Part shown: positions 52,511-63,001 of the stretch, in pieces
Numbering within the stretch: position 1 is the first letter of the stretch
How the letters are laid out: every line of letters begins with the position of its first letter
Assembly: GCF_018101125.2 (NCBI RefSeq)
Contig: NZ_JAELVF020000001.1
Location: 3,076,665 to 3,140,664, forward strand
Reading direction: 5' to 3'
DNA length: 64,000 nt
DNA from: Streptomyces tardus
GTDB lineage: Bacteria; Actinomycetota; Actinomycetes; Streptomycetales; Streptomycetaceae
Translations under genes and position numbers: made by a program
The notes under the pieces: model-generated
Told to the model about the DNA's origin: nothing
Seen by the model: the letters and a program-made list of their open reading frames with translations, nothing else
Database searches by the model: none

Positions 52511-53731
52511 ATGCCCGAAGCAGTGATCGTTTCTACCGCCCGCTCGCCGATCGGCCGTGCGTTCAAGGGGTCGCTCAAGGACGTCCGTCCCGACGATCTG
52601 ACCACGGAGATCATCGCCGCCGCTCTCGCCAAGGTGCCCGAGCTCGACCCGCGCGACATCGACGATCTGATGCTCGGCTGCGGCCTGCCCGGCGGCGAGC
52701 AGGGCCACAACCTCGGCCGGGTGGTCGCCGTGCAGCTGGGGATGGACCATCTGCCGGGCTGCACCGTCACCCGTTACTGCTCCTCCTCGCTCCAGACGAC
52801 GCGGATGGCGCTGCACGCGATCAAGGCCGGCGAGGGCGATGTCTTCATCTCGGCCGGCGTGGAGACCGTCTCGCGCAGTGTCAACGGCACCTCCGACGGG
52901 ATGCCCGGCACGCACAACCCGGTCTTCGAGGAGGCCGAGGCCCGTACCGCCGCGCGCGCCCAGGAGAGCGGCACGACCTGGACCGACCCCCGCGAGGAGG
53001 GGATGGTTCCGGACGTCTACATCTCCATGGGGCAGACCGCCGAGAACCTGGCGCGCGCCAAGGGTGTGACCCGCCGCGACATGGACGAGTTCGGCGTGCG
53101 TTCGCAGAACCTCGCCGAGAAGGCCATCGCGGACGGCTTCTGGGAGCGCGAGATCACACCGATCACGACTCCGGACGGCACGGTCGTCAGCCGGGACGAC
53201 GGGCCGCGCGCGGGTGTGACGCTGGAGGGCGTCGAGGGTCTGAAGCCGGCCTTCCGTCCCGACGGGATGATCACTGCCGGCAACTGCTGTCCGCTCAACG
53301 ACGGTGCCGCCGCGCTGGTCGTCATGTCCGACACCAAGGCGCGCGAGCTGGGCCTCACCCCGCTCGCCCGGGTCGTCTCCACCGGAGTCTCCGGCCTGTC
53401 CCCGGAGATCATGGGGTACGGCCCGGTGGAGGCCAGCAAGCAGGCGCTCGCGCGGGCCGGCCTGTCCGTCTCCGACATCGACCTGGTGGAGATCAACGAG
53501 GCGTTCGCCGCCCAGGTCATCCCCTCGTACCGGGATCTGGGCATCGAGGAGGACAGGCTGAACGTCAACGGCGGGGCCATCGCCGTCGGCCACCCCTTCG
53601 GCATGACCGGCGCCCGTATCACCACGACGCTGATCAACTCGCTGCAGTGGCACGACAAGCAGTTCGGGCTGGAGACCATGTGCGTCGGTGGCGGCCAGGG
53701 CATGGCGATGGTGATCGAGCGCCTGAGCTGA
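52511..53731 (+). CDS. Acetyl-CoA C-acetyltransferase (thiolase)
   Basis: A 406-residue thiolase. GGAG is six bases before ATG 52511. IVSTARSPIGRAFKGSL opens the fold. The acyl-accepting Cys lies in TRYCSSSLQTTRMA (near residue 92). VEINEAFAAQ, NVNGGAIAVGHPFGMTGAR (His) and MCVGGGQGMAMV (second Cys) complete the active site. It condenses acetyl-CoA or cleaves beta-ketoacyl-CoA in fatty acid degradation or polyketide precursor supply. Full length, cytoplasmic; a strong terminator follows. Confidence 0.94.
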   Translation: MPEAVIVSTARSPIGRAFKGSLKDVRPDDLTTEIIAAALAKVPELDPRDIDDLMLGCGLPGGEQGHNLGRVVAVQLGMDHLPGCTVTRYCSSSLQTTRMALHAIKAGEGDVFISAGVETVSRSVNGTSDGMPGTHNPVFEEAEARTAARAQESGTTWTDPREEGMVPDVYISMGQTAENLARAKGVTRRDMDEFGVRSQNLAEKAIADGFWEREITPITTPDGTVVSRDDGPRAGVTLEGVEGLKPAFRPDGMITAGNCCPLNDGAAALVVMSDTKARELGLTPLARVVSTGVSGLSPEIMGYGPVEASKQALARAGLSVSDIDLVEINEAFAAQVIPSYRDLGIEEDRLNVNGGAIAVGHPFGMTGARITTTLINSLQWHDKQFGLETMCVGGGQGMAMVIERLS

Positions 53732-53851
53732 CGCCTCGGCGCGGTCGGCCTCTGCGGAGGCGGGGCCGTCCGGGGCCGGGTGGGTTCGGCGAACGGGGTC
53801 GGGGCCCGGTGGACGGGCGCGGCGCCCCGGGCGGGCAGGTCGTGAAACCCG

Positions 53852-53896
53852 AAGGTGGCGGGAAATGTCGATACGGCATTTCCCGCCACCTTTTAC
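53852..53896 (+). terminator. Strong rho-independent terminator
   Basis: A perfect 16-bp stem (AAGGTGGCGGGAAATG, loop TCGATACGG, exact complement) is followed by TTACTT. It is the clearest terminator in the window, ~120 bp after the thiolase stop. Confidence 0.9.
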
Positions 53897-53899
53897 TTA

Positions 53900-54182
53900 T
53901 ACCCACGGTAGTTGTTGCCCAGCCTTGAGTGATTGTTTCTGGCTGTTCTTTGTTGGTGTTGTTGCGTGGGTCACTTGTGTGTCGCGGGGGCTGCGGAAGT
54001 CCGGGGTGGATGTGATGTTTAACCCGGCGGCTGTTTGTTTTGCCTGCTCGGGCAGGGGGTGAAGAAGATCAAATAGCCAATATTGGCCGGATTTACCCGG
54101 TTTGCAGGTTGGTTCGACAGGTGTCGTGCGGAATCCTGCGGTAGTAATTCCTAGGACCGGAAGCCGAGTACTGGAGAAAGTC
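53900..54182. promoter_or_regulatory. Low-GC spacer with palindrome
   Basis: This stretch is T/G-rich (TTGTTTCTGG, TTCTTTGTTGG, GTTTGTTTTGCC), unlike its surroundings. GCCAATATTGGC (54076-54087) is a perfect 12-bp palindrome about 95 bp before the next start. A 65-codon frame from 53865 begins inside the terminator hairpin and is not accepted as a gene. Confidence 0.45.
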
Positions 54183-55172
54183 GTGAGCGCCATAACCCTG
54201 ATCCTGCTGCTGGTCGCCGTGGTGACCGCGGTGGCCGCAAGTGCCGCCGCCCGCCACGCACGCGGCCTGCGCCGCGAGATCTCGGGGCTGCGCGAGGAGC
54301 TTCTCGCCGCCCGGGTCGCGGTACCCGCCGCTCGACACACTCCCGCTCTGGAAGAGGTCAGAGCCGTAGTGGCCGACGCACTCGCCGAGGAGCGCGAGCG
54401 CGAGCTCGCCGAGGCACGTGCCTTCTGGGCCGCCCAGGAGGCACGCGAGGAGGAGGACGGCGCGCCGTACGCCTTCTCCGGTCTGGAGTACGAGAACGCC
54501 GGCCACGACGGCGGCCCCGACCACACCGGTTTCAGCGACTACGGATCCGCCGTGGATGCCGCGCTGCTCGACGCGCTGCTGGGTGAGCCCGGCCCTGAGC
54601 CCGCCGACGGCCCGGGCGGGGACGTGCGCCCCTTCCTGCCGCGGCAGGCGAGCGCCGACGATCTGAACGTCGACGATCTGAGCGCGGACGCCCTGAGCGC
54701 CGACGCGCTGGACGCGCGCGACAGCGCCGGTACGAGCGGTGCGGCGGAGTCCGAAGCCCGACGTGCCGCCCGTCGTCGCCACCCCTCGGACCCCAACTAC
54801 TCGCTCTCGGGCGAGCCGGTCGTGCCGGCACAAGCCGTGGCGCCCGAGTCCGCGCCCGGCTCCGCGCCGCACGGCGACCACGACCACACGATCGAGCGGC
54901 TCGGCAGCCTCGCCGACGAGGGCACCGCGCTCTCCGACGTGCGCAGCGGGCCGCTGGGCACCCTGGACGTCTATGTCTTCGCCGACGACACCACCGTCTG
55001 CCTCACCCCGGGGCACCGGGAGACCGCGGACCGTATCTCCCGTGCCCTGGACGAGGGCGTGACACCGGTACTGCTCGGCGGTTCGGGCGTCTCCGGCGCG
55101 TACGCGCTGACCTTTGCCTGTGGTGAGGAGACGGTGTACGTCCTGGCCGACCGTGTGATCGCCTCGCGCTGA
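54183..55172 (+). CDS. Membrane-anchored hypothetical protein
   Basis: A 329-residue protein. GTG 54183 has GGAG six bases upstream. One N-terminal membrane helix (AITLILLLVAVVTAVAASAA) is followed by a coiled coil (LRREISGLREELLAARVAV) and a long acidic/Ala-rich linker with DDLSADALSADALDA-like repeats. A C-terminal globular part (LGTLDVYVFADDTTVCLT and GVSGAYALTFACGEE) completes it. I do not recognise the family. A role at the inner face of the membrane is inferred only from topology. Confidence 0.7.
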   Translation: MSAITLILLLVAVVTAVAASAAARHARGLRREISGLREELLAARVAVPAARHTPALEEVRAVVADALAEERERELAEARAFWAAQEAREEEDGAPYAFSGLEYENAGHDGGPDHTGFSDYGSAVDAALLDALLGEPGPEPADGPGGDVRPFLPRQASADDLNVDDLSADALSADALDARDSAGTSGAAESEARRAARRRHPSDPNYSLSGEPVVPAQAVAPESAPGSAPHGDHDHTIERLGSLADEGTALSDVRSGPLGTLDVYVFADDTTVCLTPGHRETADRISRALDEGVTPVLLGGSGVSGAYALTFACGEETVYVLADRVIASR

Positions 55173-55394
55173 GGCGGTCGAGGTGTGCGGGCGGGTCCGC
55201 GGCCGGGGTGCTGCGCGGGCGGGGTGACGCAGCCGCCTCCCGAGCCGCGCGCCGAACCGGCAGGCCCGTCCCGCCCGTCCCGCCCGTCCGTGCTGTCGGC
55301 ACGTCAGTGTCGGGTGCGGGCGGGCGGTCGTGCGTCTACGGGCTCCAGGGGTTCGGGGCCCGGCCGAGTTGGACGAGCCGGCCGAGTCGGCGGC

Positions 55395-56774
55395 TCAGGG
55401 GGCCGTCAGTGCGCCCGCGCAGGAGCCGCCGGATTCGGCCACCAGCTCCGCGGTGGACTGCGGCGGCCGGACGGTGGCGAAACGGACCGTCCCTGCCTCG
55501 TCCGCGGTGTAGCCGTAAACGGCGGGCCTGGGCAGGCTGTTGTAGCTGAACGGGTTGGAGAAGTAGTAGGCCCCGGTGTCCAGCAGCGCCACCAGATCGT
55601 CCGCCGCCAGCGCCGGCATGCTGCGGTCGCGAGCCACCAGGTCGCCCGCGAAGCAGCACGGCCCGGCGACGTCCTGGGCGAGGTCCGGCTCGTGCTTGCG
55701 CAGGCCCGAGCTGTCGTACGCGTCGATCCTCAGCGGCCAGGACTCCGGCGCGAACACGGTGCGCACCGCGGTCTGGGCGCCGGCGTGTGTCACGGCGATC
55801 GCCCGGCCGCCGGCGGACTTCACGTACTCGACGCGGGCCAGTGTCGTGCCGGCCTTGGCCGCCAGCGATCTGCCGAACTCGGTGACCAGCGCGTACCGGC
55901 CGTCGAAGAGACCCGGTGTGCGCTCGCGCAGCAGCCGGGCGTACTCGGCGAAGGTGGGGGCGGTCCGCTCGGAGGCGAAGTTCACCGGGAGGCCGCCGCC
56001 GATGTCGATGCCGGTGATCTGCGGGCGTCCCGCCGCCGCGTTGATCTCCTCCGCGAGCGCGTACACGGCGGCCACGCCCTCGGTCATCAGGGACAGCGGT
56101 ATGCCCTGCGAACCGGTGTGCACATGGAGGCGGTTGAGCCACGGGCGCAGCCGGTAGGCGTCCAACACCCAGTCGCGGGCGCCCTCGTCGGCCAGGGCCA
56201 CGCCGAACTTGGAGGTGGCGGTGGCGGTGCTCATGGCGTCGATGCTGCCCGCGCCGAGCTGCGGGTTGATGCGCAGGCCGATCGGCGGCAGCGGGTGCCC
56301 CGACGGCAGTTCCCCGCGCAGCGAGTCCAGCCGGGCCAGCTCCTGGGGGTTGTCCACGTTGATCGCGACGCCGAGGCGCAGCGCCTCCCGGAGCTCCTCG
56401 GCGGTCTTCGCCGGGGAATCCAGCACGGTGCGCTGCGGGGCGACGCCGGCGGCGCGGGCCAGCGCCGATTCGCCGGGGCTCGCCACCTCGCAGCCCAGGC
56501 CGAGTTCGTCGAGCAGCCGCAGCACGGCGACCAGTGGGGCGGCCTTGACCGCGAACGCGTGCAGCACCTGCTGCCCCGGCGCGGCGACCTCCTCGAACGC
56601 GGCGTGCAGGGCGCCGGCGGCCTCGCGCAGCGCCGCGGTGTCCAGGAGCCCCGCGACGGGCTGTTCGGCCGTCACCAGGCCCTGCCGTACGGCAGCCGCC
56701 ACGGCCGCGTCCCTGCGCGCGGCACGGGCGCGGTCGGCCGGGGAGTCGTCGTGGAGGTGCGGTGTGTCGTTCAT
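55395..56774 (-). CDS. PLP-dependent decarboxylase (DAP/ornithine decarboxylase fold III)
   Basis: A 459-residue fold-type III PLP enzyme. HAFAVKAAPLVAVLRLL contains the PLP Lys. LGCEVASPGESALA, RINPQLGAG, KFGVALADEG, HVHTGSQG and GIDIGGGLPVNF form the barrel. The C-domain has CFAGDLVARDRSMP and DTGAYYFSNPFSYN (compare GAY in lysA enzymes). It is a lysA paralogue; the true substrate (diaminopimelate, ornithine or another) is unclear. It is divergent from hutU. No ribosome site: TACGGT lies seven bases before ATG 56774, in a palindrome TACGGTCGACCGTA (56774-56787). Confidence 0.85.
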   Translation of the reverse strand: MNDTPHLHDDSPADRARAARRDAAVAAAVRQGLVTAEQPVAGLLDTAALREAAGALHAAFEEVAAPGQQVLHAFAVKAAPLVAVLRLLDELGLGCEVASPGESALARAAGVAPQRTVLDSPAKTAEELREALRLGVAINVDNPQELARLDSLRGELPSGHPLPPIGLRINPQLGAGSIDAMSTATATSKFGVALADEGARDWVLDAYRLRPWLNRLHVHTGSQGIPLSLMTEGVAAVYALAEEINAAAGRPQITGIDIGGGLPVNFASERTAPTFAEYARLLRERTPGLFDGRYALVTEFGRSLAAKAGTTLARVEYVKSAGGRAIAVTHAGAQTAVRTVFAPESWPLRIDAYDSSGLRKHEPDLAQDVAGPCCFAGDLVARDRSMPALAADDLVALLDTGAYYFSNPFSYNSLPRPAVYGYTADEAGTVRFATVRPPQSTAELVAESGGSCAGALTAP

Positions 56775-56818
56775 ACGGTCGACCGTACGCGGTGCGCGGA
56801 AGTGGCCGGTGTGCGCTG

Positions 56819-56855
56819 TTGACTAGGTCTATTCAGTCCGTAAGGTGTCTGAATA
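56819..56855 (+). promoter_or_regulatory. hutU promoter with operator-like dyad
   Basis: TTGACT (56819-56824) and TAAGGT (56841-56846), 16 bp apart, form a good promoter. TATTCAG (56830-56836) and CTGAATA (56849-56855) are a perfect inverted repeat lying across the -10. A repressor bound there would block hutU. Confidence 0.6.
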
Positions 56856-56883
56856 TAGCCAGTCGAGGCGAGGAGGCACAGCG

Positions 56884-58557
56884 ATGTCCGGCATCTCGGG
56901 ACCGCGACCCGTACGGGCCGCACGGGGCAACCGGCTCACCACCCAGGGCTGGCAGCAGGAGGCCGCGCTGCGGATGCTGCACAACAACCTGGACCCCGAG
57001 GTCGCCGAGCACCCCGACAAGCTGGTCGTCTACGGCGGCACCGGCCGGGCAGCCCGCGACTGGCGCTCCTTCGACGCCCTCAGCCGCACGCTCCGCACCC
57101 TGAAGAACGACGAGACGATGCTCGTCCAGTCCGGCCGCCCGGTGGGGGTGATGACGACCCACGAGTGGGCGCCACGCGTGCTGATCGCCAACTCCAACCT
57201 GGTCGGGGACTGGGCGAACTGGGAGGAGTTCCGCCGCCTGGAACACCTCGGACTGACCATGTACGGCCAGATGACCGCCGGTTCGTGGATCTACATCGGG
57301 ACCCAGGGCATCCTCCAGGGCACCTACGAGACCTTCGCCGCCGTCGCCGCCAAGCGCTTCGGCGGCAGCCTGGCCGGCACCATCACGCTGACCGCGGGCC
57401 TCGGCGGGATGGGCGGCGCCCAGCCACTGGCCGTCACGATGAACGACGGTGTGGCGATCTGCGTGGACTGCGACCCGCGCGCCATCGAGCGCCGTATCGA
57501 GCACCGCTTCCTGGACGTGCGGGCCGACTCCCTGGAGGAGGCCCTCCAGCTGGCGACCGACGCCCGGGACAAGCGCAAGCCGTTGTCCATCGGGCTCCTC
57601 GGCAACGCCGCCGAACTCCTGCCGCGCATCCTGGGGATGGGCGCGCCCATCGACATCGTCACCGACCAGACCAGCGCCCACGACCCGCTCGCCTACCTGC
57701 CGATCGGGGTCGACTTCGCCGACATGGCCGCTTTCGCGGCGGAGAAGCCCGCCGACTTCACCCAGCGCGCGCGGGAGTCCATGGCCCGCCACGTGGAAGC
57801 CATGGTCGGGTTCCTCGACGCCGGCGCCGAGGTGTTCGACTACGGCAACTCCATTCGCGGTGAGGCCAAACTCGTCGGCTACGGGCGGGCGTTCGACTTC
57901 CCCGGCTTCGTACCGGCCTACATCCGGCCGCTCTTCTGCGAGGGCAGGGGCCCGTTCCGCTGGGCGGCCCTGAGCGGCGACCCGAAGGACATCGCGGCCA
58001 CCGACCGCGCCGTCCTCGAACTCTTCCCGGAGAACGAGTCGCTGGCCCGCTGGATCCAACTCGCGGGCGAGCGCGTCCACTTCCAGGGCCTGCCGGCCCG
58101 CATCTGCTGGCTCGGGTACGGCGAACGGGAGCGCGCGGGCGAGCGCTTCAACGACATGGTGGCCTCCGGCGAGCTCTCGGCGCCCGTGGCCATCGGACGC
58201 GACCATCTGGACTGCGGTTCGGTCGCCTCGCCCTACCGCGAGACCGAGGGAATGCTCGACGGCTCCGACGCCATCGCCGACTGGCCGCTGCTCAACGCCA
58301 TGGTCAACGTCGCCTCCGGCGCCTCCTGGGTCTCCCTGCACCACGGCGGCGGCGTCGGGATGGGGCGCTCGATCCACGCGGGCCAGGTCACGGTGGCCGA
58401 CGGCACCCCGCTTGCCGGGGAGAAGATCCAGCGCGTGCTCACCAACGACCCGGGCATGGGCGTCATCCGGCACGTGGACGCCGGGTACGACCGGGCCGAG
58501 GAGGTCGCCGCCGAACGCGAGGTGCGCATCCCGATGAGCGAGGGCGGGGAGGCATGA
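56884..58557 (+). CDS. hutU: Urocanate hydratase
   Basis: A 557-residue NAD-dependent urocanase converting urocanate to imidazolone propionate in histidine breakdown. GAGGAGG precedes ATG 56884. [67 protein letters not shown] and [15 protein letters not shown] are classic; the active-site Cys region is [18 protein letters not shown] in usual form (GRDHLDCGS). Full length. First of hutU-M20-hutF-hutI. HutH is not in the window. Confidence 0.97.
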   Translation: MSGISGPRPVRAARGNRLTTQGWQQEAALRMLHNNLDPEVAEHPDKLVVYGGTGRAARDWRSFDALSRTLRTLKNDETMLVQSGRPVGVMTTHEWAPRVLIANSNLVGDWANWEEFRRLEHLGLTMYGQMTAGSWIYIGTQGILQGTYETFAAVAAKRFGGSLAGTITLTAGLGGMGGAQPLAVTMNDGVAICVDCDPRAIERRIEHRFLDVRADSLEEALQLATDARDKRKPLSIGLLGNAAELLPRILGMGAPIDIVTDQTSAHDPLAYLPIGVDFADMAAFAAEKPADFTQRARESMARHVEAMVGFLDAGAEVFDYGNSIRGEAKLVGYGRAFDFPGFVPAYIRPLFCEGRGPFRWAALSGDPKDIAATDRAVLELFPENESLARWIQLAGERVHFQGLPARICWLGYGERERAGERFNDMVASGELSAPVAIGRDHLDCGSVASPYRETEGMLDGSDAIADWPLLNAMVNVASGASWVSLHHGGGVGMGRSIHAGQVTVADGTPLAGEKIQRVLTNDPGMGVIRHVDAGYDRAEEVAAEREVRIPMSEGGEA

Positions 58558-59933
58558 CCGCGCCGTCGGCCGAGAGCGGCGCGCAGGCGGGAAGCGGCGC
58601 GCGACCGGGGCACGGGGCTTCGGAGAGCCGCGGGGCCGGGAGCGGGACCTCTTTCGTCGAGATGTGGCGTGAACTGTCTCCGATCGGGCGGGACAGGGAC
58701 AGCGGCGGGTACCGGCGGTACGCCTGGACCGGCGCGGACGCCGACTGCCGCGCCTGGTTCCGTGCGCAGGCCGAGAGCCGCGGCCTGACCCACGAGGTCG
58801 ACCGCAACGGCAACCAGTGGGCCTGGCTCGGCGATCCGGCGGGCCGGGACGCGGTGGTGACCGGCTCCCACCTGGACTCGGTGCCCGACGGCGGCGCCTT
58901 CGACGGCCCGCTCGGGGTCGTCTCCGCCTTCGCCGCACTCGACGAACTCCGCGCCCGCGGCGCGGAGTTCAGCAGACCGCTGGCGATCAGCAACTTCGTG
59001 GACGAGGAGGGCGCCCGTTTCGGGCTCGCCTGCGTCGGCTCGCGCCTGACCGCCGGCCGGCTCACCGCGGAGCAGGCCGGTCGCCTGACCGACGCCGACG
59101 GTGTCACCCTGCCGCAGGCGATGGAGCGGGCCGGCCACGACCCCGAGGCCGTCGGCGCGGACCCCGAACGGCTCGGCCGCATCGCGGCGTTCGTCGAACT
59201 CCACGTCGAGCAGGGCAGAGCGCTCGCCGAGGGGCCGCACCCGGTGGGGGTGGCCTCCGCGATCTGGCCGCACGGCAGATGGCGCTTCGACTTCCGGGGC
59301 GAGGCCAACCACGCCGGCACCACCCGGCTCGCCGACCGCCGGGACCCGATGCTGACCTACGCGCACACGGTGCTGGCCGCCCGTGAACATGCCGCCGGGA
59401 CAGGGGCGTTGGCCACCTTCGGCAAGGTCGCCGTCGATCCGAACGGGGTGAACGCCATCGCCTCGCTGGTGCGCGGCTGGCTGGACTCCCGCGCGGCCGA
59501 CGAGGAGACCCTCGCCGAACTGGTGGGCGCCGTCGAACGGTCCGCGGCGGAGCACGGGGCGGCCGACGGAGTCGGGGTCGAGGTGACGCGGGAGTCGTTC
59601 ACCCCGGTCGTCGAGTTCGCGGGCGGGCTGCGCGACCGGCTCGCCGCACTCCTCGCCCGCCTGGACGCCGAACGCGGCGGCCCGGGCTCGGCCGGTGCGG
59701 GCTCGCGGGGCCCGGCCTCGTACGGCGCGGGCGGGCCGGGTGCGGTGCCGATTCTGCCCACCGGTGCGGGCCACGACGCGGGCGTGCTGTCCGCCGCCGT
59801 ACCGACGGCGATGCTGTACGTGCGCAACCCCACCGGGGTCTCCCACTCGCCGGCCGAGTTCGCCACCGAGGACGACTGCACGGCCGGAGTCGTCGCACTC
59901 GCCGATGTACTGGAGGATCTCGCGTGCCGATGA
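58554..59933 (+). CDS. M20 family amidohydrolase, allantoate-amidohydrolase-like
   Basis: A 459-residue di-zinc amidohydrolase of the M20/allantoate-carbamoylase group. [19 protein letters not shown] supplies the first metal ligands, [11 protein letters not shown] the catalytic and bridging Glu, [12 protein letters not shown] a ligand and [13 protein letters not shown] the dimerisation His. [13 protein letters not shown] and [13 protein letters not shown] end the protein. It overlaps hutU and hutF (ATGA and ten bases), so it is in the hut operon. I infer that it does the missing HutG step (formylglutamate to glutamate) instead of allantoate hydrolysis. The first ~30 residues are a Gly/Ser linker. 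Confidence 0.85.
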   Translation: MTAPSAESGAQAGSGARPGHGASESRGAGSGTSFVEMWRELSPIGRDRDSGGYRRYAWTGADADCRAWFRAQAESRGLTHEVDRNGNQWAWLGDPAGRDAVVTGSHLDSVPDGGAFDGPLGVVSAFAALDELRARGAEFSRPLAISNFVDEEGARFGLACVGSRLTAGRLTAEQAGRLTDADGVTLPQAMERAGHDPEAVGADPERLGRIAAFVELHVEQGRALAEGPHPVGVASAIWPHGRWRFDFRGEANHAGTTRLADRRDPMLTYAHTVLAAREHAAGTGALATFGKVAVDPNGVNAIASLVRGWLDSRAADEETLAELVGAVERSAAEHGAADGVGVEVTRESFTPVVEFAGGLRDRLAALLARLDAERGGPGSAGAGSRGPASYGAGGPGAVPILPTGAGHDAGVLSAAVPTAMLYVRNPTGVSHSPAEFATEDDCTAGVVALADVLEDLACR

Positions 59934-61297
59934 CGTACTGGGCGGAGCACGCGTGGCTGGACGGCGGGGTCCGGACCGGAGCGGTCCTGGAGACCGACGG
60001 CGGCCGGGTCGCTGCCGTGCGCGCACTGGACGCACCGCCGCCCGGCGCCGTCGTGCTGCGCGGGCTGACGGTGCCGGGTCTCGCCAACGCCCATTCCCAC
60101 GCCTTCCACCGGGCGCTGCGCGGCACCGTCCAGGTGGGCGCGGGCGGCGCCCGCGGTGCCGAGGACGGTCCGGGCGGGCGGGCCCCGGACTCCTTCTGGG
60201 CCTGGCGCGAGGTGATGTACCGGGTCGCCGACAACCTCACGCCGGACAGCTACTTCGCCCTGGCTCGGGCGACCTACGCCGAGATGGCGCTGGCCGGGAT
60301 CACCTGCGTCGGGGAGTTCCACTACCTCCACCACGCCCCGGGCGGCGCCCCGTACGCGGACCCCAACGCCATGGGCGAGGCCCTGATCGCCGCCGCGGGC
60401 GAGGCCGGGATCCGGATCACCCTGCTCGACGCCTGCTATCTCTCGGCCGGCTTCGGCACCCCTCCCGAACAGTCGCAACTGCGCTTCTCCGACGGCACCG
60501 CGCAGCAGTGGGCCGCCCGGGCCGACCGACTCACCGGCAGCGACCACGCCAGGATCGGCGCGGCCATCCACTCGGTGCGCGCCGTCCCCGCAGACGAGCT
60601 GGGCACGGTGGCGGACTGGGCGCGCGGACGCGGTGCGCCCCTGCACGTCCACCTCTCCGAGCAACCCGCGGAGAACGAGGCCGCGCTCGCCGCGCACGGC
60701 CGCACCCCCACCCGACTGCTGCACGACAGCGGGGCGTTGGGCAGCGGTACGACCGCGGTGCACGCCACTCATCTGACGGACGACGACATCCACCTCCTGG
60801 GCAGCTCGCGGACAGGTGTGTGCATGTGCCCGACGACCGAGCGCGATCTCGCGGACGGGATCGGCCCCGCGGTCGCCCTGGAACGGGCGGGCAGCCCGCT
60901 GAGCCTCGGCAGCGACAGCCACGCGGTCATCGACCTCTGGGAGGAGGCGCGCGCGATGGAGCTGAACGAACGGCTGCGCACCAGAGTCCGCGGTCACTGG
61001 AGCGCGGGGGCGCTCCTGCGCTCCGCCACCGAGCACGGGCACTCCGCGCTCGGCTGGCCGGAGGCCGGACGGCTCGCGGTGGGCGCGGCGGCGGACTTCA
61101 CCACCCTCGCGCTCGACACCGTCCGCACTGCGGGGCCCACGCCCCGACTGGCCGCCGAGGCGGCGATATTCGCGGGAACCGGCGCAGACGTACGGCACAC
61201 GGTGGTCGCCGGTCGGCACATCGTCCGGGACGGGGTGCACACGCTGCGCCCCGATGTGCCCGACGAGCTGGCGACGGCGATCGCCGCGGTGCACTGA
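59924..61297 (+). CDS. hutF: Formimidoylglutamate deiminase
   Basis: A 457-residue amidohydrolase converting formiminoglutamate to formylglutamate and ammonia. [18 protein letters not shown] has the H-x-H metal pair, [17 protein letters not shown] the HutF-specific segment, [16 protein letters not shown] another, and [15 protein letters not shown] the next His ligand. [20 protein letters not shown] carries the final Asp. GGAGG (59912-59916) is seven bases before GTG 59924; ATG 59930 is an in-frame alternative. Full length and diagnostic of the five-step hut route. Confidence 0.93.
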   Translation: MPMTYWAEHAWLDGGVRTGAVLETDGGRVAAVRALDAPPPGAVVLRGLTVPGLANAHSHAFHRALRGTVQVGAGGARGAEDGPGGRAPDSFWAWREVMYRVADNLTPDSYFALARATYAEMALAGITCVGEFHYLHHAPGGAPYADPNAMGEALIAAAGEAGIRITLLDACYLSAGFGTPPEQSQLRFSDGTAQQWAARADRLTGSDHARIGAAIHSVRAVPADELGTVADWARGRGAPLHVHLSEQPAENEAALAAHGRTPTRLLHDSGALGSGTTAVHATHLTDDDIHLLGSSRTGVCMCPTTERDLADGIGPAVALERAGSPLSLGSDSHAVIDLWEEARAMELNERLRTRVRGHWSAGALLRSATEHGHSALGWPEAGRLAVGAAADFTTLALDTVRTAGPTPRLAAEAAIFAGTGADVRHTVVAGRHIVRDGVHTLRPDVPDELATAIAAVH

Positions 61298-61476
61298 CGC
61301 AGTCGCCGACACGGCGGCAGCCGCCTTCGCCGCCGACGGGCGCGGGCGCGGGCACGGGCTCCGTGGCCCGTACGCGTACGGCGCTGCCGCCGGTCTCCGA
61401 CGCCGTGCCCCCACCCCACGGCACCCTCGATCCGAACGACACCCAGCCGCCTCGGCGGACCCCAGGGAGCACTCTC

Positions 61477-62748
61477 GTGTCCGACGCCCACGCAGACCGC
61501 ACCACTCCGGACCGCACACCGCGAAAGCGCACCGCGCCGGACCGCACCGCGCCGGACCGCACCGCGCCGGACCGCCGGAGCACCCTGATCCACCACATCA
61601 GCACTCTGGTCACCAACGACCCCTCCCTCGGCACCGGTCCGCTGGGGCTGATCCCGGACGCCGCGCTCGTCCTGGAGGGCGAACGCGTCGTCTGGGCAGG
61701 CGAGTCCAGCAAAGCACCCGCCACTGACAACGCGTTCGACGCGGCCGGCAGGGCGGTCGTACCGGGCTTCGTGGACTCCCACTCCCACCTGGTCTTCGCC
61801 GGCGACCGCACCGCCGAGTTCAACGCCCGGATGTCGGGCCGCAGTTACACCGCGGGGGGAATCCGCTCCACCGTCGCGGCCACCCGCGCGGCGGACGACG
61901 GCGCCCTCTCGGCCAACCTCGCCGCCCATCTGACGGAGATGCTCCGGCAGGGCACCACCACAGTGGAGACCAAGTCCGGTTACGGCCTCACCGTCGAGGA
62001 GGAGGCGAGGGCGCTGAGGATCGCAGCGGCGCACACCGAGGACGTCACCTACCTCGGCGCCCACATCGTCGGTCCCGAGTACGCCGACGACCCGGCCGGA
62101 TACGTCGACCTCGTCACCGGCGCGATGCTCGACGCCTGTGCACCGCACGCCCGTTGGGTCGACGTCTTCTGCGAGGAGGGCGCTTTCGACGGTGACCAGG
62201 CCCGCGCGATCCTGACCGCAGGAAAGGCCCGCGGCCTGCTGCCCCGGGTGCACGCCAACCAGCTCTCCCACGGCCCCGGGGTACGCCTCGCGGTCGAGCT
62301 GGAAGCGGCTTCGGCGGACCACTGCACCCACCTCGCCGACGCGGACGTGGACGCGCTCGCCTCGGGCACGACCGTCGCCACGCTGCTGCCGGGCTGCGAG
62401 TTCTCCACCCGCGCCGTCTACCCCGACGCCCGTCGCCTGCTGGACGCGGGGGTGAGCGTCGCGCTCTCCACGGACTGCAACCCCGGTTCGTCCTTCACCA
62501 GTTCGATGCCCTTCTGCATCGCCGTCGCAGTGCGGGAGATGGGGATGACACCGGACGAGGCGCTGTGGTCGGCGACCGCGGGAGGCGCCGCCGCCCTGCT
62601 GCGCGAGGACGTCGGACGGCTCGCACCGGGCGCGCGGGCGGACCTCGCGCTCCTCGACGCACCCAGCCATGTGCATCTCGCCTACCGTCCGGGTGTTCCG
62701 CTGGTCACGGATGTGTGGCGACGGGGAGAACACCACTCGATCCGGTGA
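61477..62748 (+). CDS. hutI: Imidazolonepropionase
   Basis: A 423-residue amidohydrolase opening imidazolonepropionate to formiminoglutamate. GGGAG precedes GTG 61477. [20 protein letters not shown] has the metal His pair. [50 protein letters not shown] and [17 protein letters not shown] are hallmark segments. The first ~30 residues are an extension encoded by a 15-bp tandem repeat (RTAPD, three copies) absent from ordinary HutI. It is 180 bp from hutF, so it may have its own promoter. Confidence 0.95.
   Translation: MSDAHADRTTPDRTPRKRTAPDRTAPDRTAPDRRSTLIHHISTLVTNDPSLGTGPLGLIPDAALVLEGERVVWAGESSKAPATDNAFDAAGRAVVPGFVDSHSHLVFAGDRTAEFNARMSGRSYTAGGIRSTVAATRAADDGALSANLAAHLTEMLRQGTTTVETKSGYGLTVEEEARALRIAAAHTEDVTYLGAHIVGPEYADDPAGYVDLVTGAMLDACAPHARWVDVFCEEGAFDGDQARAILTAGKARGLLPRVHANQLSHGPGVRLAVELEAASADHCTHLADADVDALASGTTVATLLPGCEFSTRAVYPDARRLLDAGVSVALSTDCNPGSSFTSSMPFCIAVAVREMGMTPDEALWSATAGGAAALLREDVGRLAPGARADLALLDAPSHVHLAYRPGVPLVTDVWRRGEHHSIR
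61528..61572 (+). repeat. Three exact 15-bp repeats in hutI N-terminal extension
   Basis: CGCACCGCGCCGGAC recurs three times without change and in frame, encoding RTAPD each time, before the conserved start of HutI. Confidence 0.92.
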
Positions 62749-63001
62749 ACCGCACCGCGGGGGCCGGTCGGGCCGCGGCGGCTCGCCGCACCGTCCCGCC
62801 TCGTATCGCGCGTCCCGCAGCGTCCCGCAGCGCCTCGGGCGCGGAGCCGGGAGAGCGCGGCGCGTGCGCGCTCTCGTACGCCGTGGCAGCCCCGCGCGAT
62901 GAGTTGTGCCGCCGCCGGGTGTCTGCACGGTGAGCGCGTACGGACGGCTCCGGCCGCATCCGTACGGCCGCAGTGCACCACGGGCGTACGGGAGGTGGGC
63001 G

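Noticed and set aside
53865..54062. A 65-codon frame in the low-GC spacer
   Set aside because: It begins inside a strong terminator hairpin, has no ribosome site and its composition does not look like a protein of this organism.
59695..62748. A 1017-codon plus-strand frame across hutF and hutI
   Set aside because: Only the part from GTG 61477 is HutI. The upstream part is a wrong-frame reading of the M20 gene and hutF.
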